Assembly: GCF_002205845.1 (NCBI RefSeq)
Contig: NZ_NISI01000008.1
Location: forward strand, 1-49,252
DNA length: 49,252 bases
Source: Roseateles puraquae
Lineage (GTDB): Bacteria; Pseudomonadota; Gammaproteobacteria; Burkholderiales; Burkholderiaceae_C
Reading direction: 5' to 3'
Below are positions 25,794-36,255 of the stretch, in pieces. The notes below the pieces were generated by a model. That model was not told where the DNA came from. It saw only the letters and a program-made list of their open reading frames with translations, and ran no database searches. Every line of letters begins with the position of its first letter. Position 1 is the stretch's first letter. A program made the position numbers and the translations under genes.

Positions 25794-26823
25794 CCGCCCG
25801 CCCCAGCTCGATGACGGCCAGCGCGTAGTAGGCCGACCAGTTGTAGCGCGTGACCACCCAGAAGTTCTGCGTGCCGAGCACGACGGTGGGCGGCTTGTGC
25901 GGGCCGTTCTGCAACTGGATGACGGCCATCGGGCCGGCATGGTCTCGGGCGGCTTCGGAGGGCTGTGCGCCGGCCGCCAGCAGCTCGGCGGCGCTGAAGC
26001 TGGGCTTGATGTCGGGGGCGAGCAGCCGCGCGCGCGAGCGCAGGTCGGTCGGCAGTTTCACGCTGTAGTGGGTGGCCTCGCCGGGTTGCCAGCCGTACTC
26101 GGCCAGGTAGTGGGCGACGCTGCCGATGGCGTCCACCGGGCTTGAGATCAGGTCGATGCGGCCGTCGCCGTCGAAGTCCACCGCGTGCTGGCGCCAACTG
26201 CCCGGCATGAACTGCGGCCAGCCCAGCGCGCCGGCATAGCTGCCGCGCACCTCGGTCGGGTCCAGGCCGTTCTCGCGGCACAGCTTCAGGAACTCGGCCA
26301 GCTCGCTGCGGAAAAACGCCTGGCGCTCGGCGGCGCGTGGATGTTCGGACGGGAAGTCGAAGGCCAGCGTCGCCAGCGCATCCAGCACCTTGAAGCCGCC
26401 GGTGATGCGGCCGTAGAAGGTTTCCACGCCGATGATGCCCACGATGATCTCGGCCGGCACGCCGTAGCGGCTCTCGGCGCGCGCCAGCGCCGCCTCGTGT
26501 TCGGCCCAGAAGGCCGCGCCGGCTTCCAGGCGCCTGGGCTCGATGAAGCGGTCGCGGTAGGCCGTCCAGTTCTTGGCCGTGCCGACCGACGCCGGCAGGA
26601 TGAGCTGCTTGACCTTGGGCAGGTCCAGCGCCTGGCTCAATTGCGCGCGCAGGGCCACGGCATCCCATTGCTGGGCGGTGGCCAGTTCATCGGCAAAAGC
26701 CAGCAGGGCAGGGCGCGGGCCCAGGGGCTCGGGCGGCGGCACCGGGCGGGCGCGCAGGGGTTTGGCTTGCAGGGACGTCGCCAGCAGCAGGGCGGCGATC
26801 AGGGGCAGGGTTCGGAACTTCAC
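25723..26823 (-). CDS. mltB: Lytic murein transglycosylase B-like
   Basis: A 366-residue periplasmic enzyme of the MltB/GH103 family, which cuts glycan strands to 1,6-anhydromuropeptides. A signal peptide ends near LQA (about 20); no lipobox cysteine is present, so it is likely soluble. The catalytic Glu134 lies in GVETFYGRITG, and QFMPGSW plus FDGDGRIDL are family motifs. The start is GTG at 26823, overlapping the stop of the transglutaminase gene by 4 nt (GTGA). A Pro/Ala-rich tail falls inside the 71-nt convergent overlap with comEC. Confidence 0.93.
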   Translation of the reverse strand: MKFRTLPLIAALLLATSLQAKPLRARPVPPPEPLGPRPALLAFADELATAQQWDAVALRAQLSQALDLPKVKQLILPASVGTAKNWTAYRDRFIEPRRLEAGAAFWAEHEAALARAESRYGVPAEIIVGIIGVETFYGRITGGFKVLDALATLAFDFPSEHPRAAERQAFFRSELAEFLKLCRENGLDPTEVRGSYAGALGWPQFMPGSWRQHAVDFDGDGRIDLISSPVDAIGSVAHYLAEYGWQPGEATHYSVKLPTDLRSRARLLAPDIKPSFSAAELLAAGAQPSEAARDHAGPMAVIQLQNGPHKPPTVVLGTQNFWVVTRYNWSAYYALAVIELGRAVKAKRPPATTPPAVLAPAPSAPG

Positions 26824-28853
26824 GCGCGCAGCATACGTGCCGCCGCACGCAACTCGGCCCAGCGCGGGGCGGCAGACCCGGGGGCGTAGCGTGCGCGCTC
26901 CAGCCCTTCCAGCCACCGGGCGGCAGCTTCGGCCTGCGGGCCGTGGCGCTGGCGCAGCCGGCGCGCCCAGGCGCCCGGGCCCTCGTGCAGGGGCAGGTCC
27001 ACACCCGCTCGGCGCAGCAGCCCCAGGATGCGCGCCCGCTGGCGGCTCCAGGCATCATGGGGGCGGCTGCTCCAGCGGATCCAGCCCGCCCCGGCCAGCG
27101 CCAGCAGCAGGATGACGCCGGCCAGGGCCTGGCCGAGTGCGGTCCAGTCGGGCTGCTGGAAGCCCAGTTGCTTGAGCAGGTCGAACTGGTTCTGGCGCGA
27201 GTAGTTCAGCACCAGCTGCTGCCAGCGGTTGTTGAGCGTCTCCCAGCCGCTGCGCATCGCGCGCCAGAGCGTCGGGTTGAGCTGGCCGATGACGCCGGGC
27301 TCCGGCCGCAGCGCCAGGCCCTGCGTGACGCGGTTGGGTGCCACGGCTGCGGTCGGGTCGCTGCGCACCCAGCCCTTGCCCTCGACCCAGAACTCGGCCC
27401 AGGCATGGGCGTTGGCGTTGCGCACGACCTGGTAGCCATCCTGGGGCTCGGCATCCCAGCCCTGAAAGCCCGTCACGATGCGGGCCGGCACGTCCATCGC
27501 CCGCATGAGCACCACGAAGGCCGACGCAAAGTGCTCGCAGAACCCGAGCCGCCGGTCCAGCCAGAACTCGTCGATGACGTGGGGGGAGTCCACGCCGTAG
27601 CGGCCGGGCGTCAGGGTGTAGACGAACTCCTCACCGCGGATGTGGTCCAGCAGCGCGGCGGCCAGCGCCTCGGCCCGCGGCCCAGGGGGCAGGTTGGTGA
27701 AGCGCGGTTGGCCCGCGAGGGCCGCGGCCCAGGCGAGCGAGCGCGGGTTGCTGTTGGGCGGCAGGTCGGCGTCCAGTGCTCTTTGCATGCGCGGGCGGTG
27801 CTCCCCCACCTTCCAGGCCATGTGGGCCGTGGCATTGAAGCGCAGCCGCTCGGTGATCGGCCGCGGCGACACCCACTGCATCTCGGGCCCGCGCACCAGC
27901 ACCAGATCCGTCAGCGGCAGCTCGGTGCCGACTGCGCCGGGGCTCATCTCCAGCAGTGGCAACACCGGGATGCGCAAGGGCTCCAGCGTCATCTCGTAGC
28001 GCAGCGGCGGGCCCTGCGTGACCAGATCGTCCCGTCCGCGCAGCCAGCTCTGGCTGGGGCGGGTGTCGGCAGCCCGCCAGGTCTTGCCGTCGAAGCGGGT
28101 CAGCACCGGGCCGCGGAAGTAGCGCTGATCGGGCGGCGGCACCGGGCCGTCGAACTTCACGCGCAGCGCAATGCTGTCGTCGTTGGCGATCTCGTTCATC
28201 GCTCCGAACTCGAGCTGGTTGGACAGCCCGGTCTTGCCGATCGCCTCGGTCGGCACGCCCCACAGCGGCGCGATGCGCGGGAACAGCACGAACAGCAGCA
28301 CCATCACCGGCAGGCCGAGCGCCGTCGTGCGTGCCGCGTGGCGCGCGGCGATGCCGATGCTCGGCACGCCCTGGGCGTCGGTCGAGGGCATCTGTGCCAA
28401 CACCACCGCCGCCAGCAGTCCCCACAGCGACAGCAGCGACCACAGCGCCATCAGCAGCGATTGCGAGTACAGGAATTGCGTCAGCACCAGGAAGAAGCCG
28501 AGGAAGAACACGACGAAGGCGTCTCGCCGTGCCCGTAGCTCCAGCGTCTTGAGCGCCATCAGCATCACCAGCAGCGTGATGCCCGCCTCGCGGCCGACCA
28601 GGGTGCGGAAGGTCAGCCAGGTCAGGCCGGTGTAGATCACGATCACCGCGCCCAGCCACCAGCGGCTGGGCAGCGGCTGCTGCCGGGCCGCGAGGCTGGC
28701 GCGCCAGGCCAGCATCAGTGCGGTCAGGGCCGAGCTCCACAGCGGCAGGTGGTCGGCATGCGGCGCGATGACGGCGGTGATGACGGCCAGCAGGAAGTAG
28801 CTGTCGCGCGTCTCGCGGGGCAGGCGCGACCAGGCCTGGCGCAGCGCGCTCAT
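26820..28853 (-). CDS. Transglutaminase-like membrane protein (TgpA/DUF3488)
   Basis: A 677-residue protein. N-terminal helices (about 15-190, DUF3488) precede a periplasmic transglutaminase-like domain with the triad Cys in GFCEHFASAF, His in NAHAWAEFW and Asp in VRSDPTA. One more helix (about 580-600) and a cytoplasmic tail follow (DUF4129-like). In Pseudomonas the related TgpA is essential and has transglutaminase activity. It overlaps both neighbours by 4 nt and forms the usual set with MoxR and DUF58. Confidence 0.94.
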   Translation of the reverse strand: MSALRQAWSRLPRETRDSYFLLAVITAVIAPHADHLPLWSSALTALMLAWRASLAARQQPLPSRWWLGAVIVIYTGLTWLTFRTLVGREAGITLLVMLMALKTLELRARRDAFVVFFLGFFLVLTQFLYSQSLLMALWSLLSLWGLLAAVVLAQMPSTDAQGVPSIGIAARHAARTTALGLPVMVLLFVLFPRIAPLWGVPTEAIGKTGLSNQLEFGAMNEIANDDSIALRVKFDGPVPPPDQRYFRGPVLTRFDGKTWRAADTRPSQSWLRGRDDLVTQGPPLRYEMTLEPLRIPVLPLLEMSPGAVGTELPLTDLVLVRGPEMQWVSPRPITERLRFNATAHMAWKVGEHRPRMQRALDADLPPNSNPRSLAWAAALAGQPRFTNLPPGPRAEALAAALLDHIRGEEFVYTLTPGRYGVDSPHVIDEFWLDRRLGFCEHFASAFVVLMRAMDVPARIVTGFQGWDAEPQDGYQVVRNANAHAWAEFWVEGKGWVRSDPTAAVAPNRVTQGLALRPEPGVIGQLNPTLWRAMRSGWETLNNRWQQLVLNYSRQNQFDLLKQLGFQQPDWTALGQALAGVILLLALAGAGWIRWSSRPHDAWSRQRARILGLLRRAGVDLPLHEGPGAWARRLRQRHGPQAEAAARWLEGLERARYAPGSAAPRWAELRAAARMLRA

Positions 28854-29845
28854 GCGGCGAACCCCGCCAAGGCCTGCAGGCAGTTCAGGCGATGCGCTGC
28901 GCCGAGGGACGGGGGCCATTCGCGGCCCGCCAATCGCAGGCCGTAGGGCTGGCCCAGCCGTTCGGCGGTGAGCACCCAGGCGGTGAGGCGGCTCAACCGG
29001 GCTTCGACATCCCGGCCCTGGGTGTCGCGCCAGTCCAGCCACAGGTCGCGGGCCAGCGGCGCCTCGGTCTCGCGCACCCACAGCGGCAGGCCCTGGTCCA
29101 GGGCCAGCGCCGACTTGCGCCACAGGATCTGCTTGACCGAGTCGCCCCGGCGGTAGGTGCGCACGCCGGAGAAGTCGGTGCCACTGGCGCTCTGCCGGGT
29201 GGACGCGGCATCGGCCTGCCCGGCCTCGGCCTGAGCCGGGAAGGCGGGGGGCGCGGCCTCGGGCTGCGGGTAGACCCAGACCTGGCTGGCCGGCCGCCAG
29301 TAGCTCCAGGCACGAAAGAACCCCAGCGGGAATCGTGTGGTGATGATGAGTCGCGGCAGGGCATGCAAGCCTCGGCGCGCGGCCGGCAGGCGCAGCTGCA
29401 GCACCGCGTGACCAAGGGCCGGCACGTCCACCCAGGCCGGTTCGGTGGCGCCGCTGTCGAGCTGGGCGCTGACCGCGATGCCGAAGCGCGCCCGGCCCGG
29501 GTTGTGCAGCCGCAGCTCCAGCGTGTAGTCGTCGCCGGCATGAACGCCGTCGGGCGCCTTCAGGTCCATCTGCAGGCCGCGCAGGTTGCCGTGGGTGGTG
29601 TGCATCGACGCGAGGCCCGCGCCGGTGAGCGCGAAGGTGAGCGCGTAGCCGAGGCTGATCTGCTCGTTGATGCTGGCCAGCAGCAGCACGCCCAGCGTGC
29701 AGCAGAACGCGACGCCGGCCCAGGTGGGCACGATGTAGACGTTGCGCTGTGTGGTCTGGTGCGTGTCGGCCACGGGTTGGCGGCCCTGCCACCAGGCCTG
29801 CCAGCGGCGGCGCAGTGCGGCGGTTCCGAGAGTCATCGAAGCCAT
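28850..29845 (-). CDS. DUF58 domain protein
   Basis: A 331-residue protein with two N-terminal membrane helices and a C-terminal DUF58 region carrying GTDFSGVRTYRRGDSVKQILWRKSA, the family signature. DUF58 proteins accompany MoxR AAA+ ATPases, which are thought to remodel or mature partner proteins in the membrane or periplasm. The ATG at 29845 was chosen over an upstream TTG at 29872 that would overlap moxR. The stop overlaps the transglutaminase gene start by 4 nt. Confidence 0.92.
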   Translation of the reverse strand: MASMTLGTAALRRRWQAWWQGRQPVADTHQTTQRNVYIVPTWAGVAFCCTLGVLLLASINEQISLGYALTFALTGAGLASMHTTHGNLRGLQMDLKAPDGVHAGDDYTLELRLHNPGRARFGIAVSAQLDSGATEPAWVDVPALGHAVLQLRLPAARRGLHALPRLIITTRFPLGFFRAWSYWRPASQVWVYPQPEAAPPAFPAQAEAGQADAASTRQSASGTDFSGVRTYRRGDSVKQILWRKSALALDQGLPLWVRETEAPLARDLWLDWRDTQGRDVEARLSRLTAWVLTAERLGQPYGLRLAGREWPPSLGAAHRLNCLQALAGFAA

Positions 29846-29858
29846 GCGGGCAGGAGCC

Positions 29859-30797
<939 letters not shown>

Positions 30798-30827
30798 GAC
30801 CCTCACCATAGCAAGAGACAACGGCCC

Positions 30828-31763
30828 ATGCCCACCGCGTATTTCAATCCCCCCGAGTGCCGCCGCCACGACATGGGCGACGGCCACCCCGAATGCCCGC
30901 AGCGGCTGGCCGCCATCGATGACTGGCTGATCGGCACCGGCCTGAGCCAGGCGCTGCAGTATGTCGACGCCCGGCCGGCCGACCTGAAGGATGTCGAACT
31001 GGCCCACACGCATGGCTACGTGGCCGAGATCGGCGCCATGCTGCGCGACTGCGCCGAGCGCGGTGAGCGCTGTGCCGTCGACCCCGACACCTCCGCCAAC
31101 CCGCACACCTGGACGGCGGCACTGCACGCGGCAGGTGCGGCGGTGCAGGCCACCGATCTGGTCATCGACGGCGGCGCCGACAACGCCTTCTGCTCGGTGC
31201 GCCCGCCGGGCCACCATGCCACGCGGGACCAGAGCATGGGCTTTTGCTTCTTCAACAACGTGGCGATCGCCGCCCGCCATGCGCTGGACCGCCGCGGCCT
31301 GAAGCGCGTGGCCATCGTCGACTTCGACGTGCACCACGGCAACGGCACCGAGGACATCATTGCGGGCGACGACCGCGTGCTGATGGTGAGCCTGTTCCAG
31401 CACCCGCTCTACCCCTACAGCGGCGCGGTGCCCAAGGGCACCAACATGGTCAACGTGCCGCTGCCGCCGTACACGCGCGGCGGTGAGGTGCGCGAGATCA
31501 TCGAGGCGATGTGGCTGCCGGCGCTGGAGCGCTTCAAGCCGCAGATGATCTTCATCTCCGCGGGCTTTGACGCCCACCGGGAGGATGACCTCGGTCAGCT
31601 CGGCCTGGTCGAGGCCGATTACGAGTGGATCACCCTCAAGCTCAAGGACGTGGCCGCCCGCCATGCCAAGGGGCGCATCGTGTCGGTGCTGGAGGGAGGC
31701 TACAACCTGCAGGCCCTGGCGCGCAGCGTCGGCGTGCATCTGCGTGCGCTGGCTGACGTCTAA
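30828..31763 (+). CDS. Histone deacetylase-family (class II-like) hydrolase
   Basis: A 311-residue zinc hydrolase of the arginase/deacetylase fold. The metal ligands are Asp167, His169 and Asp248, the tandem His129-His130 lies in PPGHHATRDQSMGFCFFNN, and Tyr292 in EGGYN is the transition-state tyrosine. Bacterial members act on acetylated polyamines, lysine side chains or other amides; which applies here is open. It starts 30 nt from the divergent moxR start, so the two promoters must overlap. Confidence 0.92.
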   Translation: MPTAYFNPPECRRHDMGDGHPECPQRLAAIDDWLIGTGLSQALQYVDARPADLKDVELAHTHGYVAEIGAMLRDCAERGERCAVDPDTSANPHTWTAALHAAGAAVQATDLVIDGGADNAFCSVRPPGHHATRDQSMGFCFFNNVAIAARHALDRRGLKRVAIVDFDVHHGNGTEDIIAGDDRVLMVSLFQHPLYPYSGAVPKGTNMVNVPLPPYTRGGEVREIIEAMWLPALERFKPQMIFISAGFDAHREDDLGQLGLVEADYEWITLKLKDVAARHAKGRIVSVLEGGYNLQALARSVGVHLRALADV

Positions 31764-31826
31764 TCCCGCTCCTGATTCCCGTTTTCCGAGACCGGCGCCG
31801 GCATGCTCGCCTGGCGCGGCCCTGAC

Positions 31827-33131
31827 ATGAATTCGATGCACCAACCCTTGAGCCTGAACGAACTCCAGGCCTTGTTGACCCGTGTCTTCAGCCCGGACGC
31901 CCTGGGCGAATGGGCATTGCTGCTGGGCTGCCTGGCCCTGGCGGGGCTCTTCAGCTGGGTGCTGTCGCGTGCGGTCACGCAGCGCGAGAACAGCGTCTTC
32001 TTCGGCGACCGCGTCATCGACGGTGCGCTCTTCCCGCTGTTGGCCCTGGCCCTGGCCTTCGGCGCGCGGCGGCTGCTGCCGATGTGGGGGCTGGCGCCAG
32101 CGCTCTTCAAGCTGGCCTTGCCCGTGCTCGTGTCCCTGGCGGTCATCCGCGTCATCGCCCGCGTGCTGGCCGCGGCCTGGCCCAACTCGGCGCCGATCCG
32201 GCTGGTGGAGCGGCTCGGCTCCTGGGCGGTGTGGATCTGTGCGGTGCTGTGGGTGACCGGCCTGCTGCCGGTCATCATGGACGAGCTGGACGACATCGGC
32301 TGGAAGTTCGGCACCGTCAAGCTGACCCTGCGCAACCTCATCGAGGGCGGCCTGACGGCGGCCTTCGTGCTGGTGGGTGCCTTGTGGATCTCGGCCGCCA
32401 TCGAGTCGCGCTTGATGCGGCGCGAGTCCATGGACCTGTCCATGCGCAAGATCGCGTCCAACGCCATCCGCTCGCTGCTGCTGTTCGTGGGCCTGCTGTT
32501 TGCGTTGTCGGCCGCGGGCATCGACCTGACGGCCCTGGGTGTGCTGGGCGGTGCGCTGGGCGTGGGCCTGGGCTTCGGCCTTCAGAAGCTGGCAGCCAAC
32601 TACGTGAGCGGCTTCGTCATCCTGGCGGAGCGCTCGCTGCGCATCGGCGACATGGTCAAGGTGGATGGCTTCGAAGGCCGCGTCACCGACATCAAGACCC
32701 GCTTCACCGTCATCCGCTCGCTCGCCGGCCGCGAGGCCATCGTGCCCAACGAGGTGTTGATCACCCAGCGGGTGGAGAACTCGTCGTTGGCCGATCCGCG
32801 GGTCCTGCTGTCGACCACCGTGCAGGTGGAGTACGACTGCGACGTGAACGCCGTGATGGCGGCACTGGCGCAGGCCGTGGGCCAGGTGCCGCGGGTGCTG
32901 AGCGACCCGGGGCCTTCGGTGCAACTGAGCCGGTTCGCCGACAGCGGCCTGGAACTGAGCGTCTTCTTCTGGATTGCCGACCCCGAGAACGGCAGTGGCG
33001 GCGTGCGCTCGGATGTCAACCTCGCCATCCTGCGCACCCTGCAGGGCCTGGGCGTGGACATCCCGTATCCGCAGCAGGTGCAGCGCCAGCCCAAGGGCCA
33101 CGCCGCCGAGGCGCCTAGCTCAAGCGACTGA
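31827..33131 (+). CDS. MscS family mechanosensitive ion channel
   Basis: About 434 residues. Several N-terminal helices are followed by the conserved pore helix GVLGGALGVGLGFGLQKLAANYVSGFVIL and the cytoplasmic beta domain with GDMVKVDGFEGRVTDIKTRFTVIRSLAGREAIVPN, both diagnostic for MscS-type channels that release solutes on osmotic downshock. Three in-frame ATGs (31803, 31827, 31836) all lack a good ribosome site; 31827 is a compromise. A hydrophilic N-terminal segment with a leucine-rich helix precedes the first membrane span. Confidence 0.92.
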   Translation: MNSMHQPLSLNELQALLTRVFSPDALGEWALLLGCLALAGLFSWVLSRAVTQRENSVFFGDRVIDGALFPLLALALAFGARRLLPMWGLAPALFKLALPVLVSLAVIRVIARVLAAAWPNSAPIRLVERLGSWAVWICAVLWVTGLLPVIMDELDDIGWKFGTVKLTLRNLIEGGLTAAFVLVGALWISAAIESRLMRRESMDLSMRKIASNAIRSLLLFVGLLFALSAAGIDLTALGVLGGALGVGLGFGLQKLAANYVSGFVILAERSLRIGDMVKVDGFEGRVTDIKTRFTVIRSLAGREAIVPNEVLITQRVENSSLADPRVLLSTTVQVEYDCDVNAVMAALAQAVGQVPRVLSDPGPSVQLSRFADSGLELSVFFWIADPENGSGGVRSDVNLAILRTLQGLGVDIPYPQQVQRQPKGHAAEAPSSSD

Positions 33132-33233
33132 CCGAGGGCATCGCCGGTTTGAGGGGGCGGCGGCACCATCACCAGAGGATGACCGGGCGGCGGCGGCTGC
33201 CAACAATGGGTGAATCCATGTTGGGAGAACTGC

Positions 33234-34289
33234 ATGCGTCTGCCATTCACCGCCGCGTCGTCGGCTGCACTGCTGGCCCTGGCCCTGGCGCCGCTGGCCC
33301 AGGCCGCACCGACGGCCATCTCGAATGCGGCCTTCGCCGCGACCTACGTCCGTGATTGCCGCAGCGCGGCGGCCCAGACGGCGGGGTCCACGACGCCGGA
33401 CCGGTGTGGCGTCGTGCTGGACAGCAGCGGCCAGCCGATCTTCAGCCGCATCATCGAGCAGCAGTCCCAACTCACGCTGGGCGGCACCACGGCGAGCGCG
33501 ACCGCGACGAACCCGATCGGGGCCCACGGCGGAAAGGCCACCACCTCGTCCATCGACGTGTCCGGCGCGGCCGGCGTGCTGGCCTTGAAGCAGGGCGCGT
33601 TCGCGGGCGACTACGCACGCACGTCGGGCCATTCGCTCGGCATCCAGAGCTTCGAGTACACCGGCCCGGGCTCGGTGACCCGCACCGTGCACAACGTGCT
33701 CGACTTCACGGCCAACGTGGCGCCCACGCCGATCCTGGACAACCCGGGTGACACCGGGCTGGGGACCACGGCCGCGACCGTGTACGCCAAGACCCGGGTG
33801 ACGGTCTTCTCGCTGTCGACGGCCAGCTTCGATTTCGATCCGGACCTCGGGCTCGAACCCCAAGGCTCCGGCTTCTGGAGCGCCGCGTCCAGCCGTGCGG
33901 ACTTCGTGCTGGAAGGGCAGATCAACAACGACGGCATCACGGCCACCGGGACCGCGACCGACATCACCTTCACCGTGACCGCCGGGCGCTACTACTTCAT
34001 CGAGAGCTATCTCGGGCTGTGGGCCCGCTTCGGGGGTGAACTGGATGCCACCCACACCTTCACGAGCACGCTGGGCTACCAGGACGTGACGAATGCCTTC
34101 GTCGCGGACGCCACTGGGTTTGTGGCGGCCGCCGAAGCGCCCACGCCGGTTGTTCTGAATGACAACTTCGGCACCGTGCCCGAGCCGGCCAGCGCCGCGC
34201 TGGTGGGCTTGGCGCTGCTGGCAGCGGGTGGCGTGCGCCGTCGAGGCGGCCAGAACCCAGCGTCGAGCAGCGCGCTGCCCAGGGCGTAG
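33234..34289 (+). CDS. PEP-CTERM sorted exported protein
   Basis: A 351-residue protein with a signal peptide ending LAQA (about 24), two cysteines near the N-terminus (DCRS and DRCG) that could form a disulfide, and a C-terminal VPEPASAALVGLALLAAGGVRRRGG sorting signal followed by an unusually long 14-residue hydrophilic tail. The body is rich in Thr, Ser and Ala and probably forms a beta-sandwich. A GGGAG ribosome site precedes the ATG at 33234. No enzyme motif was seen. Confidence 0.85.
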   Translation: MRLPFTAASSAALLALALAPLAQAAPTAISNAAFAATYVRDCRSAAAQTAGSTTPDRCGVVLDSSGQPIFSRIIEQQSQLTLGGTTASATATNPIGAHGGKATTSSIDVSGAAGVLALKQGAFAGDYARTSGHSLGIQSFEYTGPGSVTRTVHNVLDFTANVAPTPILDNPGDTGLGTTAATVYAKTRVTVFSLSTASFDFDPDLGLEPQGSGFWSAASSRADFVLEGQINNDGITATGTATDITFTVTAGRYYFIESYLGLWARFGGELDATHTFTSTLGYQDVTNAFVADATGFVAAAEAPTPVVLNDNFGTVPEPASAALVGLALLAAGGVRRRGGQNPASSSALPRA

Positions 34290-34312
34290 TTGCCAGCCCG
34301 GGCCAGGCCGGC

Positions 34313-34939
34313 TCAGCGGCTTTCGGGCGCCGTCAGGCCCAGCAGGCCGTCGCGCGTGGTGTCGCGCACCTTGGGGCCGATCCAGACCTTCATCATCATC
34401 GGGAAGAAGGCTTCGCCCTGGATGGTCTCGCCGATCTTCTGGCCGTTCAGCGTGAACTCGGTGCTGGCGGTGGCGGGCAGGTAGTCGATCACGACCTTGT
34501 CGCCCTTGTTGATGCGCGGGATGGTGCTGAACACCGTGCCGAGCTGGGCCGTTGCAATGATGTTGGCGCGGAACTCTTCGGGGCTGACGTTCTGGCGGAT
34601 GCGGTCCAGCAGGGCGTTGGACAGGTCGCGCGCGCTGACGGTGCGCACCATGTAGAACTGGATGCGCTTGGCGCCCTTGAGCGTGGTCGCGGCCTCGGTG
34701 GTCTTCTGCTTGCTGGGCAGGTAGAAGGCCACGATGGACGAGCGTGTGGACAGGATGCTGGACGACGCCACGCCATTGAGCACCAGGTTCTGGCCACCGA
34801 CCGTGGCCGCCTCCGGGAAGCTGTAGCCGTCCACCGTCACTTCAGACGCGGTGGCCGTGGCCGCTTGCAGCGCCAGGGCGGACAGGACGGCGCCGGCCAG
34901 CAACTGGCGGCGGGAGGGGCGGAGGCAGGCGTTCGGCAT
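34313..34939 (-). CDS. Chalcone isomerase-like exported protein
   Basis: A 208-residue protein with an N-terminal SRRQLLAGAVLSALALQA sequence resembling a Tat signal, then a chalcone-isomerase-fold domain beginning TVDGYSFPEAATVGGQNLVLNGV. Bacterial members of this family are mostly not flavonoid enzymes; some bind fatty acids or have unknown roles in the periplasm. It is divergent from a predicted outer-membrane channel gene across 264 nt, which may reflect a joint task. Confidence 0.85.
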   Translation of the reverse strand: MPNACLRPSRRQLLAGAVLSALALQAATATASEVTVDGYSFPEAATVGGQNLVLNGVASSSILSTRSSIVAFYLPSKQKTTEAATTLKGAKRIQFYMVRTVSARDLSNALLDRIRQNVSPEEFRANIIATAQLGTVFSTIPRINKGDKVVIDYLPATASTEFTLNGQKIGETIQGEAFFPMMMKVWIGPKVRDTTRDGLLGLTAPESR

Positions 34940-35203
34940 GGCGGTCTTTCTTGATTGGGTGGTGCGCGGCGGGCCCGGTCGGTGGGAGGGCCTTCGCCGG
35001 ATCGTCTCGGCGCGGCAGTGTCTCCCGCTCGGCCGCTTCAGGCATGCGCAGGCCGCGGAGAAACCGGCAGTAGTTCAGGGTTTACCCGGTTTTGTGAACG
35101 GTCGTGCGGAAATCGCCGGCAAGCCCGCTGGCAACATGCCGGCCACCGTCGCGCAGGGCCTCTTCTGGCTGCGCTGACGCCTGCTCTGACAACGAAAGAA
35201 CCC
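34940..35203. other. Intergenic region between divergent genes
   Basis: This 264-nt stretch separates two divergent exported-protein genes and should hold both promoters. A short inverted repeat GGGTTTACCC lies at about 35079-35088, and a weak sigma-54-like pair (GG then GC at proper spacing) near 35130-35145 was judged too poor to call. Nothing else was seen. Confidence 0.3.
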
Positions 35204-36214
35204 ATGAACCAACGCATTTCCGCCATCGTGGCCGCCGTGGCCTGCCTGTCTGCCGGCGGGGCTTCGGCCACCGAGAACGGCCAGCTCCGGGCCCTGCTGG
35301 GCGCGCCGAGCTATGAGCTGACCACGCCGCAGTTCCCCGGCGCCTATGGCCAGATCTGGCTGCAGCACTACAGCGCCAACAAGCTGCGCGGCAACGATGG
35401 CAAGGCGCCGGTGACCGACACCACGACGCCGCTCGGCACCCTGCCGGTGCGGGCGGATGGCGAGATCGAGGCCACCGTAATCGTGCCGCGCTTCACCTAC
35501 ATCACCGAGACGCTGGTGCAGGAAGGCCGCCTGGGCTTCTCGGCCACGTTGCCGCTGGTGCACCAGCGCAACGACGTGACGCTGAGCACCACGCTGCCGG
35601 CCGGCCTGCCCGCGGCCACGGTCGCTGCGGTCAACGGCCTGCTTGCGCAGGGCTCAGCCCAGCGCAGCGGCAGCAAGAGCGGCCAGGGCGACCTGGACGT
35701 CACCGCCTTTGTCGACTGGCAGGGCGACGACGGCCGAACGGCCCTGGGCCTGAGCGTCGTGGCGCCGACCGGCAGCTACGTGGCCGGCCGCGCCGTCAAC
35801 CCGGGCGCGGGCAAGTTCTGGACGGTGCGCCCGCTGCTGATCGCGTCCCGCGTGTGGGACAACGGCCTGGAGTTGGGCCTGCGTGCGACCTACTCGGTCA
35901 ACACCCGCAACTCCGACACCCAGGTCCGTTCGGGTCAGTACCTGCACGCCGACTGGGCCGGCATGTACCGCATCGACGACAGCTGGCGCGCCGGCCTGCA
36001 AGGCTATGTGGTGCGCCAGTTCACCGGTGACGACGGCCCGGGCGTGCCCAGTCACGGCAACAAGGCCCGGGTGTACTCCATCGGCCCGATGGTGGCCTAC
36101 CAGTCAGAGAGCGGCGTCTGGGCGCTGGACTTCAAGGTCATGCAGGAGTTCGGTGTGCGCAACCGCCCGCAGGGCCAGCTGGCCTGGGTGCGCCTGAACC
36201 TGCGGCTGGACTGA
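35204..36214 (+). CDS. Outer-membrane transporter-like protein (MetA-pathway phenol degradation type)
   Basis: A 336-residue protein with a signal peptide ending ASA (about 22) and a chain of amphipathic strands ending in LAWVRLNLRLD. It resembles the Phenol_MetA_deg/transporter family of outer-membrane barrels. The substrate is unknown; such proteins occur near catabolic genes for hydrophobic compounds. The ATG at 35204 follows GAAAGAACCC. Its neighbour in the opposite direction is the chalcone-isomerase-like gene. Confidence 0.75.
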   Translation: MNQRISAIVAAVACLSAGGASATENGQLRALLGAPSYELTTPQFPGAYGQIWLQHYSANKLRGNDGKAPVTDTTTPLGTLPVRADGEIEATVIVPRFTYITETLVQEGRLGFSATLPLVHQRNDVTLSTTLPAGLPAATVAAVNGLLAQGSAQRSGSKSGQGDLDVTAFVDWQGDDGRTALGLSVVAPTGSYVAGRAVNPGAGKFWTVRPLLIASRVWDNGLELGLRATYSVNTRNSDTQVRSGQYLHADWAGMYRIDDSWRAGLQGYVVRQFTGDDGPGVPSHGNKARVYSIGPMVAYQSESGVWALDFKVMQEFGVRNRPQGQLAWVRLNLRLD

Positions 36215-36255
36215 CCCGTTCGCGCCGGCCACCCGGGCGGGGGGCCTGCCGGGCA

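Noticed and set aside
35126..35145. Weak sigma-54-like pair before the outer-membrane channel gene
   Set aside because: GG and GC spacing fits, but the -12 element reads CGGCC and the -24 lacks the final C. Too weak beside the match at 39678-39693.
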